Made by a program: the position numbers and the translations under genes. From Microthrixaceae bacterium (GTDB taxonomy: Bacteria > Actinomycetota > Acidimicrobiia > Acidimicrobiales > Iamiaceae), in NCBI GenBank assembly GCA_016702505.1, contig JADJDU010000005.1, positions 1 to 17,077 of the forward strand: DNA of 17,077 nucleotides. Reading direction: 5' to 3'. This document shows positions 1 to 9,597 of this stretch, piece after piece. Below the pieces are notes generated by a model that did no database searches, was not told where the DNA came from, and was given only the letters and a program-made list of their open reading frames with translations. Each line of letters begins with the position of its first letter. Position 1 is the stretch's first letter.

Positions 1-256
1 GCGCCGGGGTCCGCCGACCTGACCCTGGAGGGAGAGGCCGGAACGGCGGACCCCTGAGGTGTTGCCGCCTCCCCTAGTCAACCCCGACCGGACAGATGCT
101 CCGGCACCTGCCGCAAATGAAGCGGCGTTGTGCTCGTTGTTTTCAGTTCGTTGCTGCCGTCTCCGGCGGCCCGCCATCCGCCGGGGCTCGAGGCCACCTC
201 GGCCGCCGAGACCCGAGTCCGGGCGGCCGAGGTCATATCGGTAGTTGTGCCGACGG
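1..256. other. No gene recognised; sequence beyond the metY stop
   Basis: GC-rich sequence downstream of the metY stop codon. Overlapping open frames exist on the plus strand, but none encodes anything I recognise, and such frames are expected by chance at this GC content. No clear terminator hairpin with a T-run was seen. Confidence 0.4.
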
Positions 257-1573
257 TCAGCCAGCGGCGGCGGCGAAAACCCCGCTCGAGGTCGGCGATG
301 ATGTCGGCGACCGTCTCGATGTGCCGACCGACAGTCGCACCAGGCCGGGGTCAACGCCGGCGAGGCGCTGTTCCATCGTCGGTGAGCTGGCTGTGGGTGG
401 TGGACGGGTGGATGTCCAAGCTACGCACGTCGCTTGGGTTGTGCACAAGGTGGTGGAGGTCAGGCCTTCCCCGCAGGAAACGAGCCCCGGCGTCGCGACC
501 CCAGCGATGACGAAGGCCGGAACCGACCCGGAAACCGTTGCCACCGGTGATACTCGGTGGCCCGCTGGTCTCAGGGCGAACCGGCCAGCCCGGCGTACTG
601 GATCCGCTCGACCTGCGTAAATTGTCCGTCAAGAAGTCGACCACGGCCGGGCGTTTGGCGTTGTGGCGCTCCATGCGCAGGCTCAGCGTCTCAGTCCTGT
701 ACGAACATGAAGGCGTTGAACGCGGGCTGACCGCAGCTCCGTAGTCCCACAGGATCACGAACCGGGCCTTGATGACGTGGGACCCGGGCCCCAACGCAGG
801 CAGTAGCTCAGACCGTTGTAGGTGGGGTCGGGCTCGGTGAAGCCGGGGAAACGGTCGTTGGCGAGAAGTCGAACGAACCGGCATCGACGAGCACGCCGCC
901 GATCGAGTTGGCGTGACCACCGATGAACTTGGTGGCCAGTGGACCACGATGTCGGCACCGTACTTTCGAAGGGCAGATCAGCCCGCGAGGTGGCCACCGT
1001 GTTGTCGATGATCAACGGCACACCGACCTCGTGGGCCACGTCGGCGACGCCCCGGATGTCAAGAAGTTGTTCATGGGATTGCCGATGCTCTCCCCGAAGG
1101 ACGCCTTGGTGTTGGGCAAAACCGCCGCCCTCCTCCTCGAGGTTGTCGGGGTCTTCCACGAAGGTGAAGTCGATGCCGATCTTGGCCAACGCGTGGCGGA
1201 ACAGGTTGTAGGTACTTACCGCCGTGAAGGCGGCCGAGGCCACCGATGGTCACCGGCCCCGGCCGGAGTTCAAGATGGTGGTCGACGCCGCATGACCCGA
1301 AGCCAGGGCCGAGGCCCCAGGTGAACCCACTGCGGTGTCCGGGCCCCTTCCAGCGCACGACCCGAGCCTCGACCACGGCCTGGGTGGGGTTCGCCAGTCG
1401 GGTGTGAATGTTGCCGATCTCACCCAGGGCGAACAGGTCGGCGGCGTGCTTGAGTCGCGGAACTGGTGCGCGGTGGTTTGGTAGATCAGCGTGACCACGG
1501 CCCCGGTGGTGGGGTCGACAGCGGCACCGGCGTGGACTTGGCGGGTCTCGAAACCCCGGTTGGCATCAGTCAT
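257..1573 (-). CDS. metY: O-acetylhomoserine aminocarboxypropyltransferase (sulfhydrylase), MetY-type, frame-disrupted
   Basis: PLP enzyme of the Cys/Met metabolism family. It converts O-acetylhomoserine plus sulfide to homocysteine in the cytoplasm, for methionine synthesis. The start reads MTDANRGFETRQVHAGA (ATG at 1573), followed by TGAVVTLIYQTTAHQFRD. Further on come ASAAFTAVSTYNLFRHALAK, the cofactor-contacting LIIDNTVAT, and a region that in the corrected frame reads ATKFIGGHANSIGG; its presumed PLP lysine codon lies at 928-930. The C-terminal part contains LGPGSHVIKARFVILWDYGAA, LETLSLRMERHNA-like sequence, VHNPSDVRSLDIHPSTTHSQ and AGVDPGLVRLSVG. The span allows about 438 codons, the usual family length. 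The pieces lie in all three minus frames with roughly eight frame changes, for example near 1450, 1370, 1270, 1125, 945, 800, 600 and 380. Each piece stays conserved to its edge, so indel sequencing errors are more likely than decay. Cystathionine gamma-synthase relatives are less likely, given the length and the GSHVIKARF-type segment. Confidence 0.88.
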
Positions 1574-3007
1574 GGCCGCACCATAAGCGCGACCTCGAAA
1601 CGATTCCCGACCTGGTTAGTCAACTTTCGTGGCGTTCGGATTCTCAGGTGAGTTGGGGCGACCGCCGCCAGTGGGCCCCGTGGTGTCGACGGGCGACGAC
1701 CATGGTCCCAGCTCTACCGATATCGACCAAGCTGGCCTGCGTTCATCCGCCTCCCCCCTCCCGTCGCGCAGGTGTCTCCACCCCAACCCTGACGGAACGG
1801 GGCGGGTCGCACGACCGATTGACGGATCGACGCCGATAAGAACAGAATAAGAACATGGCGGTCTCGGTTCAGGCCACGATCGCCCGACGCCCCCCTTCGA
1901 TCTCACTCGTAGTGCGGTCAGAAGCCCGCCGTGCAGGCATCACCCAGACCCGAATCAGGCGCACTACGTGATCGTGGTGGTCGCCGGTTCCCGCCGAAGC
2001 AGGTCATTGGCGCTGTAACCGGGCTAGATCGCAGCGAGTTCATCAGCGCAGGCACGCCGGATCCTCCGAACGACTCGGATTTACGGTGGGCCGGCTCGGA
2101 TGATCACCCCAACTGGCGGCCGCCTGGCCCGTTTCATCGCCTGAGCAGGCGCACGCCCGAGAAGCAGGCTCCTCGGGCCCCATCCCGGCCAGTTCGTCGC
2201 CGTGGACCTCGAATGGACCGAAGTCCTCGCCTCCAGGCCCCGATCACGCGACCGGTGTCCCATGCTCACAAGGCCATCGGCCGGAGTCGGCGTGGTGTTC
2301 CAGGTACCTCGATCCGTCCCGGGATGTCGGTGGCTTCGCTGGTGATCGTTCAATTCCGGGGACCTTACGGCCGTCAGGGGCTTCGTACCGCGACCGGTCG
2401 TGGACGTGGTGTTCGCCACGCACGAGACCTCCGGCTCACCTCCTCGCTTCGCGACACCGGCGCCCTGCTGCTCCCTTCGCGGCCTGGGCGAAAGCCGTGA
2501 CATCGGGATCGGCCTGGTGGTCGAGCCCGGGCGATCCGGGCTCGGTAGCCAGCTTTCTGCTGGCACGAACCGCAACAGTTGCGCTCCCGGATTGGCGAAA
2601 TGGTGGGAAGCACCGGTGAGCTTCTGTGAACCCTGGCATGGAGCTACCAGCTCCTTGGCCAGGAAAACCTCGGTGGTTCGAGGTCATCGTCAGCGCAGCC
2701 GACCGTGAACTTCGAGAGCTCACCCTGATCGAGCCAGTAGACCGCAACTCATCGAGCCGCCGGGCTGGGTGCGCGGCAGCCTTGTCGAACCGATCAGGGT
2801 CGTCGGGCCCGGCTTCCGCTTGTCCAGCGGGCGGCGTTGGACCGGCCGCATTACGTCGATGCGAAGCGGAGGGTCGTCCTCCCGATGACTCGTGGGTGGA
2901 TTCCTTCCGTCTCCCGGGGTTGCACTGCCGGCAGAACCGGAGTTCAAGGGCGGCACTTCGGGAGTTCCAACTCCCGGTTGAACGGGAACTCCTGGAAATG
3001 TCTGGGT
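1574..3007. other. 1.4-kb GC-rich stretch without a recognisable gene
   Basis: Open frames exist on both strands, including a 189-codon frame at 1931-2500 (+) and a 164-codon frame at 2081-2575 (-). They overlap each other and are rich in Arg, Pro, Gly and Ser, with no motif I recognise. That is the look of shadow frames in GC-rich DNA or of a decayed region. A possible -35-like TTGACT on the minus strand (1618-1623) lies upstream of metY, but I could not find a convincing -10 at the right distance. No riboswitch core, tRNA or CRISPR pattern was seen. Confidence 0.35.
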
Positions 3008-3059
3008 GTGCTCACCTGATCTGGCTTCCACCAGGCGGGTAGTGCTCACCTGATTTGGC
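3008..3059. repeat. Two direct copies of an IS21-like end repeat
   Basis: GTGCTCACCTGATCTGGC at 3008-3025 recurs as GTGCTCACCTGATTTGGC at 3042-3059, with 17 of 18 bases identical and a start-to-start distance of 34 bp. Both are followed by a CCACC-containing stretch. The position just before the istA fragment fits the repeated transposase-binding sites at an IS21 left end. Confidence 0.7.
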
Positions 3060-3108
3060 CCCACCTGTGGGGTCCACTGGTGAAAGCTGGCACCGTCGAC
3101 TGTAGGTG

Positions 3109-3604
3109 ATGCCCAAGAGGTCGAGGTGAGATTGTACGAGAGCAGATCCGCAGGCGCATGGCGCGAACGGTTGTCGATTCGGGAGCTGGCGAGGCGGTTC
3201 AGGGGTGCATCGTGATGTGCGCCAGGCGCTGTCGTCGGCAGTGCCACCAGATCGCAAGGCGCCGTCCGGCGGTAGCCATCGCCATTGGATCGTGGAAGAC
3301 GGTCATCGATGGCTGGCTGGGCGCGGACCGGACTGCGCACGCAACCAGCGGCACACGGCCCGGCGGGTGTGGCAACGCCTGACCGGGAGCACGGGGTCGT
3401 GGTGGGTGAGTCGACGGTGCGCCGCTACGTCGCGGAGGTCCGCCGGCGCATGGACGTGCCGTTGGTGGGGTGATGGTCCCTCAGCATCACCCGCTGGGTG
3501 AGGAAGGCCGAGGTCGGCTTCCCGGCACGGCCAGTGTCGTTTTGGCTGGGGCGCTGTTCGGTGTCGATATTTCGTTAGCTTCGCCTGTCCGGCGTCAGGC
3601 CGGG
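3109..3604 (+). pseudogene. istA: IS21-family transposase IstA, N-terminal fragment, frame-disrupted
   Basis: The recognisable series is RERLSIRELARRFR (helix-turn-helix region), then HRDVRQALSSAVPPDRKAP, RQRHTARRVWQRL (seen as NQRHTARRVWQRLT), GESTVRRYVAEVRRRMDVP, and finally PLGEE followed by TASVVLAGALFGVDI. In complete IstA proteins this last part is the start of the DDE domain (an EVDFG-type motif followed by a VVLAG strand). Only about the first third of a usual 400-500 residue protein is present. The pieces lie in different frames, with changes near 3203, 3290, 3390 and 3470. The start is uncertain: ATG at 3109 or GTG at 3126. The remaining catalytic residues and the IstB ATPase are absent, so it is non-functional. 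Confidence 0.7.
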
Positions 3605-3718
3605 GTCGAGAAGCACAGAACCGCACAGAACCCGACCGGCCGGATCAACGGCTGGAAACGCATCCTGCACATCTTGTCCATCCACTACCACGACCGCATC
3701 ACAGCGGCCACCAACTAG
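3605..3718 (+). pseudogene. Short unidentified ORF tail, perhaps from another transposase
   Basis: Directly after the IS21 homology ends, the plus frame continues to a TAG at 3716-3718 and encodes GRINGWKRILHILSIHYHDR plus a few residues. It does not look like IstA. The basic, aromatic composition ending in a stop next to IS debris suggests the C-terminus of a different transposase, joined here by deletion or insertion. I cannot assign a family, and it could be chance sequence. Confidence 0.25.
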
Positions 3719-3758
3719 CCATGACTACCCGGTTACACACACCGTCAGGTCACTGCAC

Positions 3759-3780
3759 GCACTAGAACCTGGAACTCGCC
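3759..3780. repeat. Solitary IS30-type terminal repeat (relic end)
   Basis: The 22 bases here match the right terminal repeat of the complete IS30-family element in this window (14952-14973) at 19 positions. The shared blocks are GCACTAGA, CCTGGAAC and GCC. No transposase coding sequence flanks it, so it is an isolated end left by a decayed or deleted copy of a related element. Confidence 0.55.
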
Positions 3781-3850
3781 CTCACCACCCCACGACGCAC
3801 GGAGGGCTATTTAGTCATTAACGGACTTCACAGCCATTCGCACCTCATTT

Positions 3851-4232
3851 TCAGTATCGAGGTCCGAATCGCACCGCATTCAGTGTTCCAAATACAACAA
3901 CCCTCCCATCCAAAGATTGAGTTCGAACCGTTCTCTCACCGCTTGCCATACCTGTTACGCCATGCCCAACAGAAGCTGATGAGATGTCTTCCCATGCGTA
4001 GCGCCGAATCAATACCCCGACATCCGTGATTACGCCTTCTCCGCACACCGTTGCAGAAATGCCTCAACCCACGATACCAAAAACGCACCCTACCGCCGTG
4101 AATCCTTACGCGCCAAGATACCTTCCTATGAAGTGGACCACAAACCGCGATTACTAGGCTAAGTGCACTATTCAACCAAGCCACCCACCGCGACCTGGAT
4201 TGTTGAAGTGACTCTTTACCATCACGCATCAC
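3851..4232 (-). CDS. Possible small membrane protein with a PH-like (bPH6-type) C-terminus; immunity candidate
   Basis: Two minus-strand frames join near 4045 into a protein of roughly 127 residues. The N-terminal frame starts MMRDGKESLQQSRSRWVAW and has one hydrophobic stretch (AWLNSALSLVIAVCGPL), then SWRVRIHGGRVRFWYRGLRH. The second frame continues with GVITDVGVLIRRYAWEDISS, GRVVVFGTLNAVRF and a stop at 3851. A membrane segment followed by a V-x-I strand, a later R-R-Y-x-W-E-D-I-S strand and a short V-rich end resembles bacterial PH-domain proteins of the bPH6 type that I know from actinobacteria. It lies downstream of the rhs gene on the same strand, where Rhs immunity genes often sit. 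The assignment needs a frameshift and rests on pattern only. GC is lower than in its neighbours. Confidence 0.3.
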
Positions 4233-4737
4233 GCCACTCTAATCGACGGCCAATGGGCACAACCTTTGATCAACATCCCGCGTCGCCTCTCTTACGGTTC
4301 TGTTCTGGCTATCAACTGACGGTACTGACCCCGTCATAGCCAGCACCAATGATCCTGCCTGCGTACTCCACTGTTTGTTAGCGGCAGGCCTTCGGAGTGC
4401 ACCGACCCGTCGAAGATGAGCCGCCGATCAGGCCACGGTGATATACGACAACAATCCGTCCGGGGATTCTGCCGTGTTCCGATCGCACTCGTTGTTTGCC
4501 GCCACGCCGCCTGATCCGCTCACCCGCCCGTGCCATGAAAGCGGCTGTGCTAACAACTGCACATTCAGCCCGTCAACAACTGGAACGAGGCAGAAGGCAG
4601 TAGCCGTTGCTGTGGCAACTAGACCGGGGCGATCAAACGGGTATAGATAGTCCCTTGAATAGTTCCACCATGTTAATCGCGAGCAGATCCATGGCACGCA
4701 AGTCGGCTATGTCTATGCAGTAACTCGTTCCCGGGAG
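4233..4737. other. Lower-GC region where the Rhs C-terminal tip would lie; no confident ORF
   Basis: This lies between the rhs core stop and the small downstream ORF, and its base composition is more even than that of the neighbours. Minus-strand frames include one at 4428-4697 with a hydrophobic run (GLVATATATAFCLVPVVDGL) and one beginning YCIDIADLRAMDLLAINMVE directly after the core stop. Either could belong to a toxin tip separated from the core by an indel. I recognise no toxin motif. Confidence 0.3.
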
Positions 4738-7700
4738 TCAGAATCTACCGGATGGATCTTGCCAATTGGCGGGATTGCCGCCCACGTATCCGTATGGTTC
4801 CTCAGTGACTGTGACCAACGGATCTACGGATGTAGATTGGCCGGTGGTGGGGTCGTGTGGCGGGCTCGTAGGTGGATGTGGCCGGTTTCGGGGTCGTGGT
4901 ATTGGCCGTGTATCCGGCTAGGGGTTGTTCGAGCCACCAGTTGTGTTGGCTGGATTTCACCGTGGGCGTTGTAGTGGTGGTGTTGCAGGTGTGTCGCTGG
5001 CGTTGGTGGTGAGTCTGGTGGAGCCTTGGTGGTCTTGGTGGGAAGTGGACTTTTCCGGAGGTGTTGACCCGATAGATCGCGTCCCGCCCGGCCGTAGGTC
5101 AGCATACGCGCTCTGCGCCTTGATGCTCCGCCACAGCAACGGCAGACCAAGCGCTATGGTCCAGGTGTGTTCTCTTTACGCCACTCGATACCGGTGCCAG
5201 CGGTGTTGTCGAGTTGTTTGCATGGTGCCATGCCGGTGGAGTCGTATCCGTACCGCCAGGTCCGCCTCGGGCCTTGAACACGCCGATCGCATCGATCGCG
5301 ACATCAGTTGGGTCCACTGATCTGATCGTGAACGTCCGGTGCGGTGAGCGGGATGACTGGTGGCGGCGGACGTGTTAGGCGGTCGAACACCACGATCCCG
5401 CCACCCGTCGGCCTGGTTGTCCCAACGCCGAGAGACAACGTGCCGGTCGGGACGGTAGCGGTGACCAAACCATGACCGCCATGATCTCACCCGACAAGCC
5501 CGCCCTGCCCGGTGGCCTGAACTTCGACCGGTGTGTTCGATGGAGCGTTTCACGGAGTCGCCGTCGCAGACACCGGTGGCGTGGTAGTACACCAGGCGGG
5601 TGGGGGGTCCGGAAGATCCAGGCCGGAGACCGGTGTCGGTTCCGGTGGGAATCCTCCCGTATCCCGTCACCGCCACCCTGATGCTGGTGGCGCCAGCGGT
5701 TTCCAAGTGATCGTCCCGTCAAGGTTGGGGGCACGGTGAACACCCAGCGGCACCGACACCGCCCTTTTCCGCACCAACTCACCTGCTGCCGTCCCCAGGC
5801 AGGTGCGACTCGGACCTGGCCACCAGGCGCGTTTCTGGGCCAGGATCGACACGGTGACTGCGTTCACGCCTGTGGCTGGGATCCCGCCTCGTCCGGCGGT
5901 GGCGATGTCGGTTTCACCCGCGGGGAGCGTCCCGCACGGTGAGCCGTCACACACACCTGTTCCCGATGCTGATTCGGCGGTGACTGTGGGGGTGACCGGC
6001 CAGTAGTTCAGGGCCGGCACCCACGGTGACGGGACCCGGAAATACCCGACCACATCAACCGACACATCCACCCCAACATCTGAAGCGAGCACGATGGTGC
6101 CGTTGGCTGCGACCTTCGCCGTCACCGTCTGCGCCGACGTCTGCCCAGCATTGAGCGGGAGCGTGCCTGCGGCGGCGTCACCGGCCGGGTTCACCTCCAA
6201 CCAGCCATCGCCAGTGGTGCCCGATGCGGAGTGATCGACACCACCACCGCAGTCACCCCCGTAGCCGGCACACCACCCACACCAGTGACCTTCACCGCCA
6301 CCGGATCACCCGCGGCAATACGGGCACACGGCGCACCGTCACAGGTTCCGGCACCCGTGGTGGTGTCGACGATGCGGGCGGCGGGGACTGGGACGTATTG
6401 GCGGGCGGTGTCGTCCTGCCATGTTGTCGGCAGGACCGCCGAAGTCATGCGGTTCTCGGCATCGAACCCGAAGGTCGCGGTCGTTCCCGACGGATGAGTC
6501 ATCGAGGTCCGGTTCCGCGGGCGTCATAACCGTAGGTGGTCGCGTCAGCCAGGTGGGGGTCCCACAATCACCGCCCTCGACGGTTTGCAGATGTCCAACA
6601 CAGGCGTTGGGCGGGGTCGAACACCTGCAACACCCCATCCTGGTCGACCCAGGTTCGTGGCCGCATCAAACCCGAACCCCTCCGTGCCAGTCGCGGTCAG
6701 GCGGTCCCGGTCGTCATAGACCACGACTGGTTCCGACCGGCGACCACGCCGGTGCCGGTGACGGTGGTGACCTGGCCTTCAAATCCCGGGGCCCGTAGGA
6801 GGAGGCCGCCGAGCACCGTGGAACGCGGTTCCAGGGACACGCCGACCATCCGGTCAGCGCGATCAAAGCGGTAGACGTCCTCGGTTCTGCGGAGAAACGG
6901 GAACACCGTTTCCGGACCAGTTGCTGTTCTGGTCATAGGAGAACGTGGTCAGCCGGCCAGCCCAATCCATGACCGACTCCAACCGTCCCGCATCATCGAA
7001 GGTCTCTGGTCACCGGTGTGGACTGGCCCGGGGTAGGAGATCGAGGTCAGGTTCGCCGTGTCATCCCAGCCATAACCCGTGGAACGACCATTCACGTCGG
7101 TGTGGGACTTCAACCTGGAACGCTGATCCCACACCCACATCTCAGTGTCACCGCCCCGCGACGCGGAGTGCGGCGGCCACAGCGTCATAGGTGATGGCGG
7201 TGATGTCTCGGGTGGCCGTATCGGCGTAGTCCACACCGGTCGGGCGGCCCGCAAGGTCATGCGCGTGCGTGACGCAGCCGGTCTTGGGTGAGGCAGCGCA
7301 GTTGCCGCCGGGTTGGGTCACCGACCCGAGTGGCCCTCACCGTTCCAGCCATAGGAGGTGACCTCCCCCGACCGGGTCGGTCACGGACTCGAGACGACCC
7401 TAGCCCGTCATAGCCATAGACCCATTCGCCGTTCAGTTCGTTCACGAACCGGGTTCGGCGTCCGTCAGGGTCATACTCGTAGCTCCGTGCCCCGGACCGG
7501 GTGGATCCACCACCTCGAGACGATCCACCTCGTCATACCCATAGGTCGTGACATCACCCTGTGGTGACCGTCGCAGACAACCCGGTCTCCACCCGGACCA
7601 TGTTCCCGTTCAGGTCGTACCCGGTCTTTACCCGGTTCCCCAACGGGTCGGTCTCCTCGATCACCCGACCAAACTCGTCCGACACCAACCTGGTTTTCCA

Positions 7701-9556
7701 CAGGCCAGGGTCAGCGCCCACCAGGTTGCCTTTCGGGAAACCACCACTCCAAACGCCCGATCGGGTCATAGCCCATCGACGTCTTTGTTCCCCAACGGGT
7801 CCGTCACCGACACCATGTCCCCAGTTCCGGGATCATAGGAATACGCCCAGTGCTGGCTACGACCGTCCGATCACCTCCACCAGATCATCACGGTGCACCG
7901 GGTCATACACCAACGACGTCGACGCCTCATCAAGCGTGCCCACCGCATCGACCACCGTCTCGGGCATCCCATCAGCGTTATAGGCAACCGTCGAGGTCAC
8001 CACATTCACAGTCGACGCTGGCAACGGGGCCGCGGTCTCACCCACCGACACCGACGTCACCTGATCAAACAAGTTGTAGGTCCAACGAGTCACCCGCCCC
8101 GACGCATCCCTAGCCATCTCCCGGTTCCCACGAGCATCATTCTCGAACACCACCACCCCAGCCGGGCTGGTGACCTGCTCCAACGCCAACGTCACCGGAT
8201 CACGCAACGTAGGACACCTCCCTGCTCCAACTCGCTGCCCGGTGCTGAGACGACGGCGCTGCAACCAGAATCATCGAACTCGAAGATCTGTTGGCGCCCA
8301 GACGGGTAGGTGACCGTGGTAGAGCCGGCCTCGGGTTCGAGTAGCTCAGCCGGGTTGCCTGGCCAAGAGCATCGAGTTGCTCAACAACCCGACCCATGTG
8401 GTCGTAGGTGTTCCGGATCAGCGCATCAGCAGGCCCACCCTGTTGAGCAGGTCGCCGCATCGACACCATTTGGTGGTCACCGTCATAGGAAAAGGACCAA
8501 AGACCGCCACCAACATCCACAAAGGACGTCAAATTTCCAGCCGTGTCGTAGTCGAAATGGATCGACCGATTTCCAACCGAGGGATGATCGGCTACGGAAT
8601 CCAACCGGGCTCCGACCCACCCGAAGACGAGACGGCGGCCAGCCGAGTCATCCACGTACTGCACCCGCCCAGATCCGTCGCGAACATACTGAGTCTCGTT
8701 GCCGAACTGATCCCGAACCTCCGCCAACCTTCCCGACTCATCAAAGACGAAACGCTCGAAATGACGACGCGTGAACTCCCATCCGCCACCTGGGGTCTCG
8801 GCCAGGGTCGCCACCAGCCGAGCCGGCGCTTTCCACCCAAGACCGTCCGGGGCAAACCCGACCGTCGTACCGTTCTCCTGGACAACAACACGGTTCTGTC
8901 CCTGAGAGATCACCCGCATGTCGGTTTCGGTCGACCAGCCGAACCCCGCTGACCCAACGGTGTCAGCCTCCAACGAGTTGTAGGTGGGGTTCACCGCCAT
9001 GGACGGACCACGACCATCAACCCCCAAAACCAACCACCGGCATGTGGAGATTGCCAGTCCGAGTACTAATCGGATCGCCCACGCCAGGATCCCCACATGG
9101 ATTGCGAGAAGACGGATTTTTGCCAAGGCCCTCAGACTCGGGGATGAGACCATTGGGACAAGCAGGCGGTAGGTCACCGTTCCCTCCCGCCGACACCAAG
9201 TGCGCGTTCCAGTCGAACTTTTCCCCGGCGAATGAACGCTCCGACCAGATCTGCACGGCGAACACGCCCGAGGCGCCATGGTTCGTCCACATGTCGTCAT
9301 TGCCACGCGGCCCAACCTCCACCCACGGATACGGCGGTGGCCCATCCACTGCACCCATGCCAAGGAAATCCCACACCTTTACGTAACTGGTCCCCGACCT
9401 AGGACCCCCATTGTGATAGGTGTTGACCGTCTGAGACGACGTACACCACAACTCGGGCGCATCCGACGGTAACACCGCGCCCTTGATCGCAGCCGAAGCT
9501 GGCATCGGCACCAACACTCCACCGACGAGCCCCAGAACCAACACGCCCACATACAC
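4738..9556 (-). CDS. Large secreted Rhs/YD-repeat protein with inserted beta-domains, frame-disrupted
   Basis: It encodes about 1600 residues. The N-terminus is a signal peptide: basic LRRRS just before, then a hydrophobic stretch FVVYVGVLVLGLVGGVLV and PASAA. A unique domain of about 140 residues follows, then GDPISTRTGNLHMPV, the usual entry to Rhs repeats. YD repeats are plentiful, e.g. FDESGRLAEVRDQFGNETQY, FDYDTAGNLTSFVDVGGG, NTYDHMGRVVEQLDALGQ, DEFGRVIEETDPLGNRV and FGFDAENRMTSAVLP. Three beta-domain copies interrupt the repeats. The end carries the Rhs core signature GQYHDPETGHIHLRAR, then VDPLVTVTEEPYGYVGGNPA and WQDPSGRF, and a stop at 4738-4740. Rhs proteins form a hollow barrel that encloses a C-terminal toxin; here the frame stops right at the core/tip junction. 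At least ten frame changes occur, one in a C-run near 9017. The GTG at 9556 has no clear ribosome site, so the real start may lie upstream. Confidence 0.85.
5390..6400 (-). other. Three tandem CDG-type beta-domains within the Rhs protein
   Basis: Copy 1 begins after TTWQDDTARQY with PVPAARIVDTTTGAGTCDG (CDG codons near 6330) and continues through VAVKVTGVGGVPATGVTAVV to VDVSVDVVGYFR. Copy 2 starts near 5990 with GTGVCDGSPCGTLPAGE, then IPATGVNAVTVSILA. Copy 3, in changed frames, reads ATGVCDGDSVKRSIEHT near 5555 and ends TGTLSLGVGTTRPTGGGIVV. The pattern (an R-x-x-D-T opening, a CDG, GGVPATGV, and a VDVVGYF ending) is that of a beta-sandwich unit common in secreted actinobacterial proteins. 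Its exact role is unknown to me; surface or carbohydrate binding is a guess. Confidence 0.6.
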
Positions 9557-9597
9557 AACAAACGAGCGCCGACGCAGCCGACCGTCGCCACCGACCG

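Larger units (their letters stand above)
3008..3604 (+). mobile_element. Truncated IS21-family insertion sequence (left end plus 5' istA)
   Basis: A pair of near-identical end repeats (3008-3025 and 3042-3059) is followed by the 5' part of an istA-like gene. IS21 elements typically carry several copies of a terminal repeat, which are the transposase-binding sites. The remainder of istA, all of istB and the right end are missing. The homology stops near 3604, where unrelated sequence begins. The element is a relic and cannot move by itself. Confidence 0.65.

Noticed and set aside
1574..1800. SAM-type riboswitch upstream of metY
   Set aside because: I looked for the conserved core expected before actinobacterial methionine genes on the minus strand and found no matching helices or loop sequences.
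1931..2500. 189-codon plus-strand ORF
   Set aside because: Arg/Pro/Gly-rich composition, no motif, and an overlapping minus frame of similar length; typical chance frame in GC-rich DNA.
2626..3042. 138-codon plus-strand ORF ending at the IS21 end repeats
   Set aside because: No recognisable domain, overlapped by a longer minus frame, and runs into the IS end repeat.
7250..9000. Regular recurring motifs resembling a CRISPR or DNA repeat array
   Set aside because: The recurrences are codons for degenerate YD repeats of the Rhs protein, not near-identical DNA repeats with spacers.
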